Under the pieces are notes generated by a model, which was not told the origin of the DNA, did not search any database, and saw only the letters and a program-made list of their open reading frames with translations. From Campylobacter sp. CCS1377 (GTDB taxonomy: Bacteria; Campylobacterota; Campylobacteria; Campylobacterales; Campylobacteraceae), in NCBI RefSeq assembly GCF_040008265.1, contig NZ_CP155620.1, positions 1,488,001 through 1,552,000 of the forward strand: a DNA stretch of 64,000 bases. The letters are read 5' to 3'. Position 1 is the stretch's first letter, and every line of letters starts with the position of its first letter. Below, one piece after another: positions 28,477 through 37,554 of the stretch. The translations under genes and the position numbers were made by a program.

Positions 28477-28974
28477 ATGAAAATTATGGTAATCCAAGGT
28501 CCAAATCTTAATATGTTAGGTTATAGAGAAACCAATCTTTACGGTTTTATGAAAATGGAAGATATTCATAAGCAAATGGAATTAGCAGCTTCACAAAATA
28601 AAGTAGAACTTGAATTTTTTCAAAGCAATTTTGAAGGTGAAATCATAGATAAAATTCAAGAATGTATGGGAACAGTTGATGGTATCATCATCAATGCTGG
28701 TGGTTATACTCATACTTCAGTTGCAATCCGTGATGCTATTGCTGCAGTTAATTTACCTACAATCGAAGTACATATTACTAATATTTATCGCAGAGAAGAA
28801 TTCAGACAAAAAAGTCTTATCGCACCAGTTTGTGCTGGATCTATAGTTGGCTTTGGACCTTTTGGTTATCATTTGGCTTTAATGGGCGTGATTCAAGTTT
28901 GCGAACAAGTTAATAATCTTAAAGCAGCAGCCTTAGCCCAACAACAGCAAATGCAAGCTGCTACACAAGGATAA
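28477..28974 (+). CDS. aroQ: 3-dehydroquinate dehydratase, type II
   Basis: A 165-aa shikimate-pathway enzyme (dodecameric type II). The catalytic Tyr is in [16 protein letters not shown], the conserved [15 protein letters not shown] loop carries the Asn and His region, and [16 protein letters not shown] carries the substrate Arg. It ends in a Gln/Ala-rich tail ([15 protein letters not shown]) longer than in most homologues. It is followed nine bases later by folK. Confidence 0.96.
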   Translation: MKIMVIQGPNLNMLGYRETNLYGFMKMEDIHKQMELAASQNKVELEFFQSNFEGEIIDKIQECMGTVDGIIINAGGYTHTSVAIRDAIAAVNLPTIEVHITNIYRREEFRQKSLIAPVCAGSIVGFGPFGYHLALMGVIQVCEQVNNLKAAALAQQQQMQAATQG

Positions 28975-28983
28975 CAAAACTAA

Positions 28984-29457
28984 ATGTTAAAACTCAAAGG
29001 TGCAAAAGCTTTACATAAAATACGCTTTTATCCTTTTTTATCCCGTTCTCAATATGTAGCAAAATATTATGCTATTATAGGGCTTGGGGCAAATATTTTT
29101 GATGAAAAAAAGCGTTTTAGAAATTTTTTTAGGCTTTTAATGGACGATAAAAGAATAAAAATTTTAGCAACCTCGCCTTTGCTTATCAATGAAGCTTTTG
29201 GCTATAAATTACAAAAAGACTTTACCAATGCAGTAATGATAATAAAAACAAATTTACATGCAAGAATGCTTTTAAAAATTTTACTGCATTATGAGTTAAA
29301 ATTTAAAAGAAAAAGAAGTTTTAAAAATGCTCCAAGAACTCTTGATCTTGATCTTTTGTATTTTTCGCAAAAAGTCAAACAAGATGCTTATTGTCAGGTG
29401 CCACACCCTGGAGTAAATGATAGGCTTAGTGTTATTTTACCTTTGGGCTTATTATAG
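28984..29457 (+). CDS. folK: 6-hydroxymethyl-7,8-dihydropterin pyrophosphokinase (HPPK)
   Basis: A 157-aa folate enzyme transferring pyrophosphate from ATP to hydroxymethyl-dihydropterin. The family signature (KRKRSFKNAPRTLDLDLLYF) contains the paired Asp that bind magnesium, and VPHPGVNDRLSVILPL is the HPPK C-terminus. The N-terminal YAIIGLGANIFDEKKRF replaces the usual GSN start. It lies between aroQ and flhF with short gaps, as in C. jejuni. Confidence 0.9.
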   Translation: MLKLKGAKALHKIRFYPFLSRSQYVAKYYAIIGLGANIFDEKKRFRNFFRLLMDDKRIKILATSPLLINEAFGYKLQKDFTNAVMIIKTNLHARMLLKILLHYELKFKRKRSFKNAPRTLDLDLLYFSQKVKQDAYCQVPHPGVNDRLSVILPLGLL

Positions 29458-29468
29458 AAAGGATATTT

Positions 29469-30849
29469 ATGGGACAACTTATTCATACTTTTACAGTTGA
29501 AAGCACTGATGAGATCATTCCCAAAGTTAAACAAGAATTTGGCGATAAGGCCTTAATCATCACCAATAAACAAATTCGTGCAAAAACCTTAACTCAAAAA
29601 GGAATTTATGAGGTAATGGTCGCCATTGAAGAAGCCGATTACGAAGAGCATTTAAAATCTATTAGGAAAAACTTTACCTAAAAAAACTCAAAAGCCTGTC
29701 AAAAATTTTCCTAGTGAAGAAGAATTATCCCTAGATAAACCCAATGAAGATGTTATACTTGATTTTTCTAATAATGCCAAAAATAAAATAAGTTCTAAAA
29801 CAAAAAAAATACAAGATCAAGAACTTAACAGTTTAAATGATTTCAAGGAAAGACTTTCTGAAGTAAGTTCTGAAATCAGCAAAGTAACCAATATCGATCC
29901 GAGTCAAATTCAAAGTCCAAAACAATATGATAAAAAAATTGAAAATTTTGAAAAACAAATTAACAAACTTAATGATAAAATGAATTTGCTTGTTGATATG
30001 ATGTGGGACAATAAAGCCGAAATGAGAAAAAATCTCATCATTCCACCCGAATTTGCAAGTATTTACAAACAAGCTAAAAAAAGCCATATGCAAGAAGAGC
30101 ATCTAGAAGCAATTATGAAGGCTACAGTGGAAAATATGCCAGCGACAATGAAAACAAACAAAGAAGCTGTGCAAAGGTATTTTTATTCTCTTTTACGCAA
30201 TATGCTTCCTTGTCGCGTTGAAAGCGATATTAAAAAACAAAAAATTATGATGTTGGTAGGTCCAACAGGAGTTGGAAAAACCACAACTCTAGCCAAACTC
30301 GCTTTTCGCTATGCTTATGGTAATAAACGATACAAAACAGGAATTATCACTCTTGATACTTATAGAATCGGCGCTGTAGAACAACTTTTTCAATACGCAA
30401 AAATGATGAAACTACCAATCATTGATAGCATAGAACCAAAAGACTTAGATGAGGCTATTAAAAGCTTAAGTAATTGCGAGGTTATTTTAGTTGATACCAT
30501 AGGAAATTCCCAATATGATGAATCAAAACTTGCAAAAACCAAAGAATTTTTATCCCATTCTAACTCGCAAATTGATGTAAATTTAGTTATTTCGGCTAAT
30601 ACCAAATATGAAGATTTATTAGAAATTTATAAAAATTTCTCTTTTTTAAATATCGACACTCTTATTGTCACAAAATTTGATGAAACAAAAGTTTTTGGTA
30701 ATATTTTTTCACTCATTTATGAAACAAATATTCCAATGAGTTTTTTCTCTATAGGTCAAGAAGTGCCTGATGACATACAAGTTGCAAGCAGTGATTTTTT
30801 AGTGCATTGCGTTTTAGAAGGTTTTGCAAAAGGAAGAGATGATGAATAA
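29469..30849 (+). pseudogene. flhF: flhF, SRP-type GTPase for flagellar assembly, broken by one frameshift
   Basis: FlhF is needed for flagellar gene expression and polar placement in Campylobacter. The first 70 codons (MGQLIHTFTVESTDEIIP onward) end at TAA 29679-29681. The sequence then continues in the +1 frame as TLPKKTQKPVKNFPSEEE through the coiled linker to the complete GTPase domain: GPTGVGKTTTLAKLAFRYAY, TLDTYRIGAVEQL, VDTIGNSQYD and VTKFDE. Removing one base of the five-A run at 29667-29671 joins the frames into about 459 aa, close to the family size. The rest is intact, so this is a very recent lesion or a sequence error. If real, the cell should be aflagellate or nearly so. Confidence 0.85.
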
Positions 30850-31708
30850 TCAAGCCAATAAATTACAAAATTTAATGAGTGAAAACAAAAATAAAAACAC
30901 TAAAGGTACGCATTTTATTGCTATTACTAGTGGTAAAGGTGGAGTAGGAAAAAGCACTTTAAGTGCCAATTTAGGCAATGTATTAGCAAATAATGGCTAT
31001 AAAGTTGCTTTATTTGATGCAGATATTGGTTTGGCGAATTTGGATGTAATTTTAAATGTGCGTATCAATAAAAATTTATTGCATGTTTTAAGAGGCGAAT
31101 GCTCTTTAGAGGATATTTTAATAGAGGTGAAACAAAATTTGTGGCTCATACCAGGTGAAAGTGGAGATGAAATTTTAAAATACAATGATAAAAATATTTA
31201 TGAAAGATTTTTAAATCAAGCAAGCATTTTAGATGATTTGGATTTTTTAATCATTGATACAGGTGCGGGTATTGGCGGAAATATAGGGAATTTTTTAGAA
31301 ATGGCTGATGAGGTTATTGTAGTAACCGTGCCCGATCCTGCCGCAATTACCGATGCTTATGCAACCATTAAAACCACTTCAAAAACAAAACCAAATTTAT
31401 TGATGGTGTTAAATATTGTCAAAAATGAAAACGAAGCTCTAAAGGTTTTTGAAAATATTAAAAAAGTAGCAGATATCAACATTAAACATGATTTAAAACT
31501 CGAATTTTTAGGATATTTAGCTGCAAGCAAAGATGTAAGTTTAAGCATTAAAAAAAGAACACTTTTTAGCGACGAAAATACCCTATCAGCAGACGAGTTA
31601 AAATCAATAGCTTCTAAGCTTTTATACAGGTTGGAACAAAAAGTGCTTGAAGATAAACCAAGTAGAAGTTTTTCGACTTTCTTTAAAAGAATTATTGAAA
31701 GATTTTAG
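30839..31708 (+). CDS. flhG: FlhG (YlxH/FleN), MinD-like ATPase controlling flagellar number
   Basis: A MinD/ParA-type ATPase of about 289 aa with a deviant Walker A (TSGKGGVGKSTLSANLG), a switch region ALFDADIGLANLDVIL, Walker B DFLIIDTGAGIGGN, and a C-terminal membrane-targeting-like helix (FFKRIIERF). It partners FlhF to limit flagellar number and, in Campylobacter, also the division site. I choose the ATG at 30839 (or 30842) just after AAGGAAG; a TTG at 30824 would extend it by five residues. It overlaps the flhF stop. Confidence 0.94.
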   Translation: MMNNQANKLQNLMSENKNKNTKGTHFIAITSGKGGVGKSTLSANLGNVLANNGYKVALFDADIGLANLDVILNVRINKNLLHVLRGECSLEDILIEVKQNLWLIPGESGDEILKYNDKNIYERFLNQASILDDLDFLIIDTGAGIGGNIGNFLEMADEVIVVTVPDPAAITDAYATIKTTSKTKPNLLMVLNIVKNENEALKVFENIKKVADINIKHDLKLEFLGYLAASKDVSLSIKKRTLFSDENTLSADELKSIASKLLYRLEQKVLEDKPSRSFSTFFKRIIERF

Positions 31709-31729
31709 CATAGCTTTGAAGGATTTGTT

Positions 31730-32086
31730 ATGAAACCAGAAAATTATGTAGCTTTTTTTACAGTCTGTGGTTTTTTTATCGGTTTATCTTTTAGTATCAT
31801 AAGTATAGAAAGTGCTTTTGATATAGTTTTATTTACAGCTTTGATTACTTTTATTTTTTATGTGATTATTCATATTGCCATTATGAACTTCATTGATGTA
31901 TATAAAATTAGCGGAAAAGTCTTTAATAAATTACAATACGAAGAAGTAAGCGATGCCATCATCAATGATCTTGCCATGCGTGAGAAAAAAATGGACTATC
32001 TTTTAGAAAAACTTAACGAAGAACGAGAAGAACTAAAGAAAAACGATATAAAAGAAAGACGCAAAAATGCTAAAAGAGCCGCCTAA
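31730..32086 (+). CDS. Hypothetical membrane protein between flhG and fliA
   Basis: A 118-aa protein with two membrane helices (residues 6-24 and 31-53) and a charged C-terminal coiled coil (AMREKKMDYLLEKLNEERE, then KKNDIKERRKNAK). The gene overlaps fliA by 20 bases, so translation is probably coupled. The position between flhG and fliA is conserved in C. jejuni. Function unknown; a flagellar accessory role is inferred only from the operon. Confidence 0.75.
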   Translation: MKPENYVAFFTVCGFFIGLSFSIISIESAFDIVLFTALITFIFYVIIHIAIMNFIDVYKISGKVFNKLQYEEVSDAIINDLAMREKKMDYLLEKLNEEREELKKNDIKERRKNAKRAA

Positions 32087-32759
32087 AGCTTATGCACAAG
32101 CCTTAAAAAAAGAGCAAGATGAGCTTGTTTTAACCTATATGCCTGCTTTGCGTGCTATGGCATATAGACTTAAAGAGCGTTTGCCTTCAAGTATAGATAC
32201 CAACGATCTTATTAGCATAGGTGTAGAAGAGATGATAAAACTCTCTCGTCGCTATGATAAAGAGCAAAATGACAATTTTTGGGGTTTTGTAAAAAAACGC
32301 GTGAATGGAGCTATGCTTGATTATCTAAGAAGTCTTGATGTGATGAGTAGAAATAACCGCAAAATCATCAAGGATATCAATAATTTAATTGATGAATATT
32401 ATCAAGAGCATGAAAAAGAGCCTGATGATGAATATTTGGCTAAAAAACTTAACCTTGAAATAGATAAAATCAAAGAGGCAAGAGCCGCACATGCGATAAG
32501 CCTTGTTTTGCCCTTAGATGAACAGCTAGAATGCTTTAATGAAGATCGCACAATTGAACGCATCGAAAAAGAGGAGTTGATAGAAAAAATCAATGCTGTT
32601 TTAGAAAATCTCAAAGAACGCGATCAATTAATCATTCAGCTTTATTATTATGAAGAATTAAATTTAAAAGAAATCAGCGAAATTTTAGATATCAGCGAAA
32701 GTCGCATTTCACAAATTCATAAAAAATTACTGAAAAAAATCAGAGAAAGGCTCGTATAA
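32067..32759 (+). CDS. fliA: FliA, sigma-28 factor for late flagellar genes
   Basis: A 230-aa sigma factor with region 2 (SSIDTNDLISIGVEEMIKL, then FWGFVKKRVNGAMLDYLRSLD), region 3 (LAKKLNLEIDKIKEARAAH) and the region 4 helix-turn-helix (LKEISEILDISESRISQIHKKL). It directs late flagellar genes such as flaA and several exported proteins, and is held in check by FlgM. Overlaps its upstream neighbour by 20 bases and touches the fliM start (TAATG). Confidence 0.96.
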   Translation: MLKEPPKAYAQALKKEQDELVLTYMPALRAMAYRLKERLPSSIDTNDLISIGVEEMIKLSRRYDKEQNDNFWGFVKKRVNGAMLDYLRSLDVMSRNNRKIIKDINNLIDEYYQEHEKEPDDEYLAKKLNLEIDKIKEARAAHAISLVLPLDEQLECFNEDRTIERIEKEELIEKINAVLENLKERDQLIIQLYYYEELNLKEISEILDISESRISQIHKKLLKKIRERLV

Positions 32760-33847
32760 TGGCTGAAATACTCTCTCAAGAAGAAATTGATGCTTTACTT
32801 GAAGTGGTTGATGATAGCACAGATTCAACCATTAGTGCAAGCTCAAAAGAAGAGAAAGACGAACGCAATATCGTTGTATATGACTTCAAACGCCCTAATA
32901 GAGTTTCAAAGGAACAACTTAGATCCATTAAAGGTATTCATGATAAACTTGCTAGAAATTTGGCATCTCAAATTTCATCTATGATGAGAAGTATTGTTGA
33001 AATCAAACTTCACTCCGTTGATCAAATGACTTATGGTGAATTTTTAATGTCTCTACCAAGTCCAACGAGCTTTAATGTTTTTTCAATCAAACCCTTAGAT
33101 GGAAATTGTGTTTTAGAGATTAATCCAAGCATCGCCTTTCCTATGATAGATAGACTTTTAGGTGGACAAGGGGAAGGCTATGAGGCTTTAAGGGAACTTA
33201 CGGATATTGAAATCAATCTTTTGGATTCTATTTTGCGTATTGTAATGCAAAGATTAAAAGAAAGTTGGGCAACGGTAACTGAAATTTATCCAAGCATTGA
33301 AGCAAAAGAATCAAGTCCAAATGTCGTTCAAATCGTATCACAAAATGAAATCGTTATTATGGTGGTAATGGAAATTATCATAGGAAATTCAAGCGGTATG
33401 GTCAATATTTGCTATCCTGTGGTGCATTTAGAAAGTATTTTGAGTCGCTTGGCAAATCGTGATATTATGATGGGTGAAACTTCGGCTAAAAAATCGCGTA
33501 ATAAAGAGCTTAAAACTCTAATTGGTCGTGCTGAAGTGGTATATGAAGCTATTTTAGGAAAAACCCTCATTAGCGTAAGTGAATTTTTAGATCTTAAGCA
33601 AGGTGATATCTTGCGTCTTGATCGAGAAGCTGATGATAAGGCTATTGTAAGCATTGATAAAAAAGATGTCTTTTTAGCACAAATTGGCTTGCATCGCTTC
33701 AGAAAATCCATTAAAATTATAGAACTCATACGCACCGATAAAGATGAGATTAAAGAAATTTTGGAAAAATACGAAGAAGAAAGAAAAGCAAAAGCTAGCG
33801 TCTATGATGATAAAGAAGACTTAGAAGAGGAAGAAAACGATGATTAA
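32759..33847 (+). CDS. fliM: FliM, flagellar motor switch protein
   Basis: A 362-aa C-ring protein. The N-terminal CheY-P-binding helix is EILSQEEIDALLEVV; the middle CheC-like domain includes DRLLGGQGEGYEALRELTDIE; the C-terminal SpoA domain includes GDILRLDREADDKAIVSIDKK. The acidic tail (DKEDLEEEENDD) is typical of epsilonproteobacteria. One-base overlap with fliA and an eight-base overlap with fliY. Confidence 0.96.
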   Translation: MAEILSQEEIDALLEVVDDSTDSTISASSKEEKDERNIVVYDFKRPNRVSKEQLRSIKGIHDKLARNLASQISSMMRSIVEIKLHSVDQMTYGEFLMSLPSPTSFNVFSIKPLDGNCVLEINPSIAFPMIDRLLGGQGEGYEALRELTDIEINLLDSILRIVMQRLKESWATVTEIYPSIEAKESSPNVVQIVSQNEIVIMVVMEIIIGNSSGMVNICYPVVHLESILSRLANRDIMMGETSAKKSRNKELKTLIGRAEVVYEAILGKTLISVSEFLDLKQGDILRLDREADDKAIVSIDKKDVFLAQIGLHRFRKSIKIIELIRTDKDEIKEILEKYEEERKAKASVYDDKEDLEEEENDD

Positions 33848-34685
33848 TGAATTTTTAAAAATTTTCACAGCAGAATGCTCCAACACCATAGAAGGTTTAA
33901 CAGGGAAAAAACCAAATTTTAGCGAATATCAAGAATACGATGTTACCAACCAAGACACCGTAAAACTCCCTTTAGTGCGTGCTACTTTTGAAGTAAGTAG
34001 TGGTGGAGAGATAGGAATTTTAGCTAGTGCGGTATTAATGAGTGCTATTGGCGAATGGATGATGGGAGAGGAAGAAATCTCTAAAAACGATCAATTAAAT
34101 GCCGATGAAATGGATGCTGCTAAAGAGGCGATTTTAAATATCATTTCGGCTTTCTCTACGACTTTAGGAGCACAAAAAGACATACCAAAACTTGATTTTG
34201 AACTTGATAAATTTGACTTTGTATCCGAAAATTTAGATTTAAAACCTTTTTATAAACTTTATTTTTTTGATATAGAAATAGGAGAACTTAAAGAGACTCT
34301 TGCTTTAATTTTAGATAAAAGAATTTATAGCTTGCTTGATAAAAAAGCAAGTTTTGAGCAAGACTTTATTGAACACAAAATGCACCATGATGAAGAAAAT
34401 TCAAGCGTTAATATAGCTGATGAATTAAGAAATATCAACTTAATCATGGATGTAAGACTTCCTATACGCGTAAGAATAGGCAATAAAAAAATGCTTTTAA
34501 AAGATGTTTTAACCATGGATATAGGCTCGGTTGTGGAGTTAAATCAACTCGCTAATGATCCACTTGAAATTTTAATCGGAGATAAGAGAATTGCTTATGG
34601 AGAAGTAGTCATTGTAGATGGAAATTTTGGAGTGCAAATCACTGAAATTGGCTCCAAAAAAGAAAGATTGGAACAATTAAGATAA
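33840..34685 (+). CDS. fliY: FliY, motor switch protein with CheC-like and SpoA (FliN-type) domains
   Basis: A 281-aa protein with an N-terminal CheC/CheX-like region (ASAVLMSAIGEWMMGEEE; NADEMDAAKEAILNIISAF, where the usual phosphatase Glu/Asn positions are partly visible) and a C-terminal SpoA domain (MDVRLPIRVRIGNKKML, then LANDPLEILIGDKRIAYGEVV). It is the FliN-type C-ring subunit with additional regulatory domain. It overlaps fliM. A sigma-28-like promoter and a pseudogene follow. Confidence 0.94.
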   Translation: MINEFLKIFTAECSNTIEGLTGKKPNFSEYQEYDVTNQDTVKLPLVRATFEVSSGGEIGILASAVLMSAIGEWMMGEEEISKNDQLNADEMDAAKEAILNIISAFSTTLGAQKDIPKLDFELDKFDFVSENLDLKPFYKLYFFDIEIGELKETLALILDKRIYSLLDKKASFEQDFIEHKMHHDEENSSVNIADELRNINLIMDVRLPIRVRIGNKKMLLKDVLTMDIGSVVELNQLANDPLEILIGDKRIAYGEVVIVDGNFGVQITEIGSKKERLEQLR

Positions 34686-34704
34686 AAATCATTTCTGCCG
34701 ATTT
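34675..34704 (+). promoter_or_regulatory. Sigma-28-like promoter upstream of the 34.7 kb pseudogene
   Basis: GCCGATTT at 34697-34704 matches the -10 element of flagellar sigma-28 promoters (GCCGATAA/CGATWT). A TAAG near 34678, fifteen bases before it, is one base off the TAAA core of the -35 element. It ends 25 bases upstream of the ATG at 34730. Based on consensus memory only. Confidence 0.5.
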
Positions 34705-34729
34705 AGCATAAAAGTTAAAAAGGCAGAAA

Positions 34730-35377
34730 ATGCAAATAAGAAATTCTTACTCGAACTTAGTTATTTTTGGTATAACTACAAATAATTTATAAATAAAAAT
34801 ACCGCTCAAACTCCAAACGATAAAAGCAAGTCAAATGTTGCAAATTTAGATGAACTTCTAAAATCTTACAAAGAATATTATGATGAACTTACAAAAGAAA
34901 TTCCTATCACTAAAGGCTCTATACAAGATCAAATTCTAAAGGGTGAGTTAAGCGGGGAAGATTTCAAATCGCTTGAAGATTTTAAAAGTAAGAATAAAGC
35001 TTCGGTGCATTGGATAGATGAAGATTTGCAAAAAGAATATGTAAAAAATTTATCATACAAGTATGAGTATAGAAGAATTTAAACAAAAATGGCTAGAACT
35101 TCAAGCCAAACACGACGCTAGATTTGGTGAAATTGCCGAACAAAACAGAAAAGATATCGGGCAAATACAAACCGTACAAGAACAATACAATACCCAAAAG
35201 GAACAAGAAACAAAAACTTTCAAATCTATACAAGCAGAAAGTAAAAGCAAAACTTACAAAGATGAAGTAAAAACAAATTTTTGGGAAAATTTTTTAAAAG
35301 TCCAATAAGAAAACGGAATGGATATTTTAGAAATCTTAGAAATGTTAAATAAACAAGGTTTAGACATTAAAGCCTAA
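34730..35377 (+). pseudogene. Decayed gene for a helical, possibly flagellum-coexpressed protein
   Basis: The reading starts MQIRNSYSNLVIFGITTNNL and stops at 34790. It resumes in another frame (NKNTAQTPNDKSKSNVANLDEL through KASVHWIDEDLQKEYVKNL) to a stop at 35080-35082. It then shifts again at about 35060 (MSIEEFKQKWLELQAKHDAR) to a stop at 35306-35308, after which the same frame reads NGMDILEILEMLNKQGLDIKA to 35377. At least two frameshifts and one stop codon have accumulated in a protein of about 210 aa. The N-terminus resembles the two small proteins at 17.7-18.6 kb. The upstream sigma-28-like promoter and position behind fliY suggest a flagellum-coexpressed or exported protein. Family not recognised. 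Confidence 0.7.
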
Positions 35378-35505
35378 AAATTCAAAGCACGAAAAAAACT
35401 TAAATTTTAAGCAATAAATAATTTTTATATTTTTATTTATGATAAATAAAGAACTTATTATGAATTTTTAGCTAAAATACGCAGTTATTTTTGCAAAGGT
35501 GATAA

Positions 35506-36111
35506 ATGAATACGCAAATACTCAAAGATTTAGAGCAATTTTGTCAAATACCTAGTTTTAACAAAGCAGTTACATTTTTTGGTTCTGCAAGATTAAAAGA
35601 GGATAATTTTTACTATCAACAAGCCAAAAATTTAGCCAGTTTATGCGTCCAAAATAATTTTTGCGTCATTAGTGGTGGGGGTGGAGGCATTATGCGTGCA
35701 GCTAATGAAGGTGCTTTGGTAGAAAAAAAGAACACAGATTTTATCGCTTCTGTGGGACTTAATATTTTATTGCCTCATGAGCAAAAATTAAACGATTTTG
35801 TAGAATACAACATCACTTTTGAGAGCTTAGCCATACGCAAAATGGCTCTTATTGAAAAGAGTCTAGCTTTTGTGGTTTTCCCAGGCGGCTTTGGAACACT
35901 TGATGAATTGTGTGAAATTCTCACACTAAAACAACTTGAATTCAAAAAAAATGTTCCTATTATCTTGTTTGGGAGTGAATTTTGGCAAGGCTTTGATGAG
36001 TTTGTCAGAAATTCCTTACTTGAACTTGAAGTCATTTCTAAAGGGGATGAGTTAAAGTATAAAATTACTGACGATGTTAATTTCGTAATTAATACTTTAA
36101 AGGAACTTTAA
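35506..36111 (+). CDS. LOG-family protein (lysine decarboxylase-like fold)
   Basis: A 201-aa Rossmann-fold protein with the two LOG-family signatures: [15 protein letters not shown] near residues 62-76 and [12 protein letters not shown] near residue 126. LOG enzymes hydrolyse cytokinin or nucleoside 5'-monophosphates; in bacteria they act as nucleotide monophosphate phosphoribohydrolases. Annotations as lysine decarboxylase are historical. The stop overlaps the mnmA start (TAATG). Confidence 0.9.
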   Translation: MNTQILKDLEQFCQIPSFNKAVTFFGSARLKEDNFYYQQAKNLASLCVQNNFCVISGGGGGIMRAANEGALVEKKNTDFIASVGLNILLPHEQKLNDFVEYNITFESLAIRKMALIEKSLAFVVFPGGFGTLDELCEILTLKQLEFKKNVPIILFGSEFWQGFDEFVRNSLLELEVISKGDELKYKITDDVNFVINTLKEL

Positions 36112-37127
36112 TGAAAATTTTAGTCGCTATGAGTGGTGGGGTTGATAGCACGGTCACCGCTTATAAACTTAAAAATGCAGGACATGAAGTTATAGGTTGT
36201 TATATGAAACTTCATGGTAAGCCAAATTATCACGAAGAAAATATCAAAAAAGTAGAAAAAGTTGCCAATTTTTTGCAAATTCCTTATCATATTTTGGATT
36301 TGCAAGAAGATTTTAAAAATAAAGTTTATATGCCTTTTGTAGATACTTATAAAGAAGGCAAAACACCTAATCCTTGTGCTTTGTGTAATCGCTTTATCAA
36401 GCTTGGAAAACTTTTAGAATTTGCTAAAAATTTAGGCTGTGAAAAACTTGCCACAGGACATTACGCAAGACTTGAAAATAATCTAATAAAAACCGCAGTA
36501 GATGAAAGCAAAGATCAAAGCTATTTTTTAGCTAGTGCAGACAAAGAAGCTTTAAAATATCTTATTTTTCCACTTGGTGAAATGAAAAAAGAAGAGGTAA
36601 AGAAATTTGCTTCAACTATAGAAATTTTAAAATCTTTTGCAACTCAAAAGGAAAGTTCTGAAATTTGCTTTGTTGAAGATACTTATGTGCAAGTTTTAGA
36701 TCAATTTATGGACACAAAAATCCCAGGCGATGTGCTAGATAGTAGTGGTAAAGTCGTAGGAAAACACGAGGGCTATATGCACTATACCATAGGCAAAAGG
36801 CGTGGATTTGAAGTGCGTGGGGCTCATGAGCCACATTTTGTTTTAAAAATCAATCCTGAGCAAAATCAAATCATCGTTGGCACCAAAGAAGAGTTGAAAA
36901 TCAACGAATTCAACCTAAAAAATATCAATCTTTTCATTGATGCAAAAGAACTTGAATGTGAAGTAAAAATCCGCTACCGCTCAAAATCCACACCTTGTAA
37001 AGTGATAATAAATGAAGATAAAAGCGCGAAAATCACTTTAAAAGAAAGCGTTTATGGACTTGCTAGCGGGCAAATGGCGGTATTTTATGATGATGATAAA
37101 GTTATAGCAAGTGGCTTTATAGAGTGA
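36111..37127 (+). CDS. mnmA: tRNA-specific 2-thiouridylase MnmA
   Basis: A 338-aa enzyme installing the 2-thio group of U34 in tRNA Lys, Glu and Gln. The PP-loop motif [13 protein letters not shown] is at residues 8-20. The catalytic cysteines are in [13 protein letters not shown] and [10 protein letters not shown], with DQSYFLA and GKRRGFEV also conserved. A complete C-terminal beta domain is present. It shares a one-base overlap with the LOG gene. Confidence 0.96.
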   Translation: MKILVAMSGGVDSTVTAYKLKNAGHEVIGCYMKLHGKPNYHEENIKKVEKVANFLQIPYHILDLQEDFKNKVYMPFVDTYKEGKTPNPCALCNRFIKLGKLLEFAKNLGCEKLATGHYARLENNLIKTAVDESKDQSYFLASADKEALKYLIFPLGEMKKEEVKKFASTIEILKSFATQKESSEICFVEDTYVQVLDQFMDTKIPGDVLDSSGKVVGKHEGYMHYTIGKRRGFEVRGAHEPHFVLKINPEQNQIIVGTKEELKINEFNLKNINLFIDAKELECEVKIRYRSKSTPCKVIINEDKSAKITLKESVYGLASGQMAVFYDDDKVIASGFIE

Positions 37128-37210
37128 GTTTGTAATTTAAATTTAACTTGAAATTGCATTTATTTTATTAAATTTTCTTACTTGAATTTGCTTGGTAAAA
37201 CTGAGTAAAT

Positions 37211-37459
37211 TCAAAACAAATCCTTGACTTGAATTTTTAAGCTTTTGCAAATTTTGTATAAATGCTCTAAATTAAAATGCTTTCCGTAGCGGTTATTTTC
37301 GCAGTTTGAATAAAAAGCCACTGATTTTATACCAATATCTAAAGCCAAATCAAGCTGTGAAATACCTTTTTTCTCTCTGATTTCTCGAATTTTACTTGAA
37401 ATATCTTTGTGAAAATTTAAAATTTCTTCTTCGCTGGAATTACTAAAATTCTCTTTCAA
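37211..37459 (-). CDS. XRE-family (Cro/CI-type) transcriptional regulator
   Basis: An 82-aa protein with one helix-turn-helix: ISSKIREIREKKGISQLDLALDIGIKSVAFYSNCENNR, whose recognition part is QLDLALDIGIKSVAFYS. No other domain. Translation starts at TTG 37459 (MKENFSNS), with AGGAT seven bases upstream lying inside a perfect 12-bp palindrome; an identical palindrome occurs near the divergent genes. This strongly suggests that the protein represses itself and the small-gene cassette. Phage- or element-type regulators look like this, which supports an accessory origin. Confidence 0.82.
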   Translation of the reverse strand: MKENFSNSSEEEILNFHKDISSKIREIREKKGISQLDLALDIGIKSVAFYSNCENNRYGKHFNLEHLYKICKSLKIQVKDLF

Positions 37460-37465
37460 TTTTTT

Positions 37466-37477
37466 ATCCTATAGGAT
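37466..37477. promoter_or_regulatory. Palindromic operator O1 overlapping the regulator's ribosome binding site
   Basis: ATCCTATAGGAT is a perfect 12-bp palindrome whose minus-strand half contains the AGGAT ribosome binding site of the XRE regulator gene. An identical copy lies 56 bases to the right. Regulator binding here would be expected to block its own expression. Confidence 0.75.
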
Positions 37478-37502
37478 TAATTTAAATTTAAACTTTACAA
37501 AG

Positions 37503-37508
37503 ATATAA
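37503..37508 (+). promoter_or_regulatory. -10 box for the small-protein cassette
   Basis: TATAAT at 37503-37508 lies between the two operators; the predicted transcription start (about 37515-37520) falls next to operator O2. Confidence 0.55.
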
Positions 37509-37520
37509 TTTTTTTTAATA

Positions 37521-37534
37521 TATCCTATAGGATA
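37521..37534. promoter_or_regulatory. Palindromic operator O2 upstream of the small-protein cassette
   Basis: TATCCTATAGGATA is a perfect 14-bp palindrome containing the same 12-bp core as O1. It lies 13 bases downstream of the TATAAT and 20 bases before the first ATG of the cassette, an ideal place for repression. Confidence 0.75.
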
Positions 37535-37554
37535 AATTTTTAGAAAGGGAGATT

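Noticed and set aside
35063-35308. 81-aa open frame that could be a separate small gene
   Set aside because: It starts inside the pseudogene and continues the same helical protein after a frameshift; a sense continuation follows its stop to 35377.
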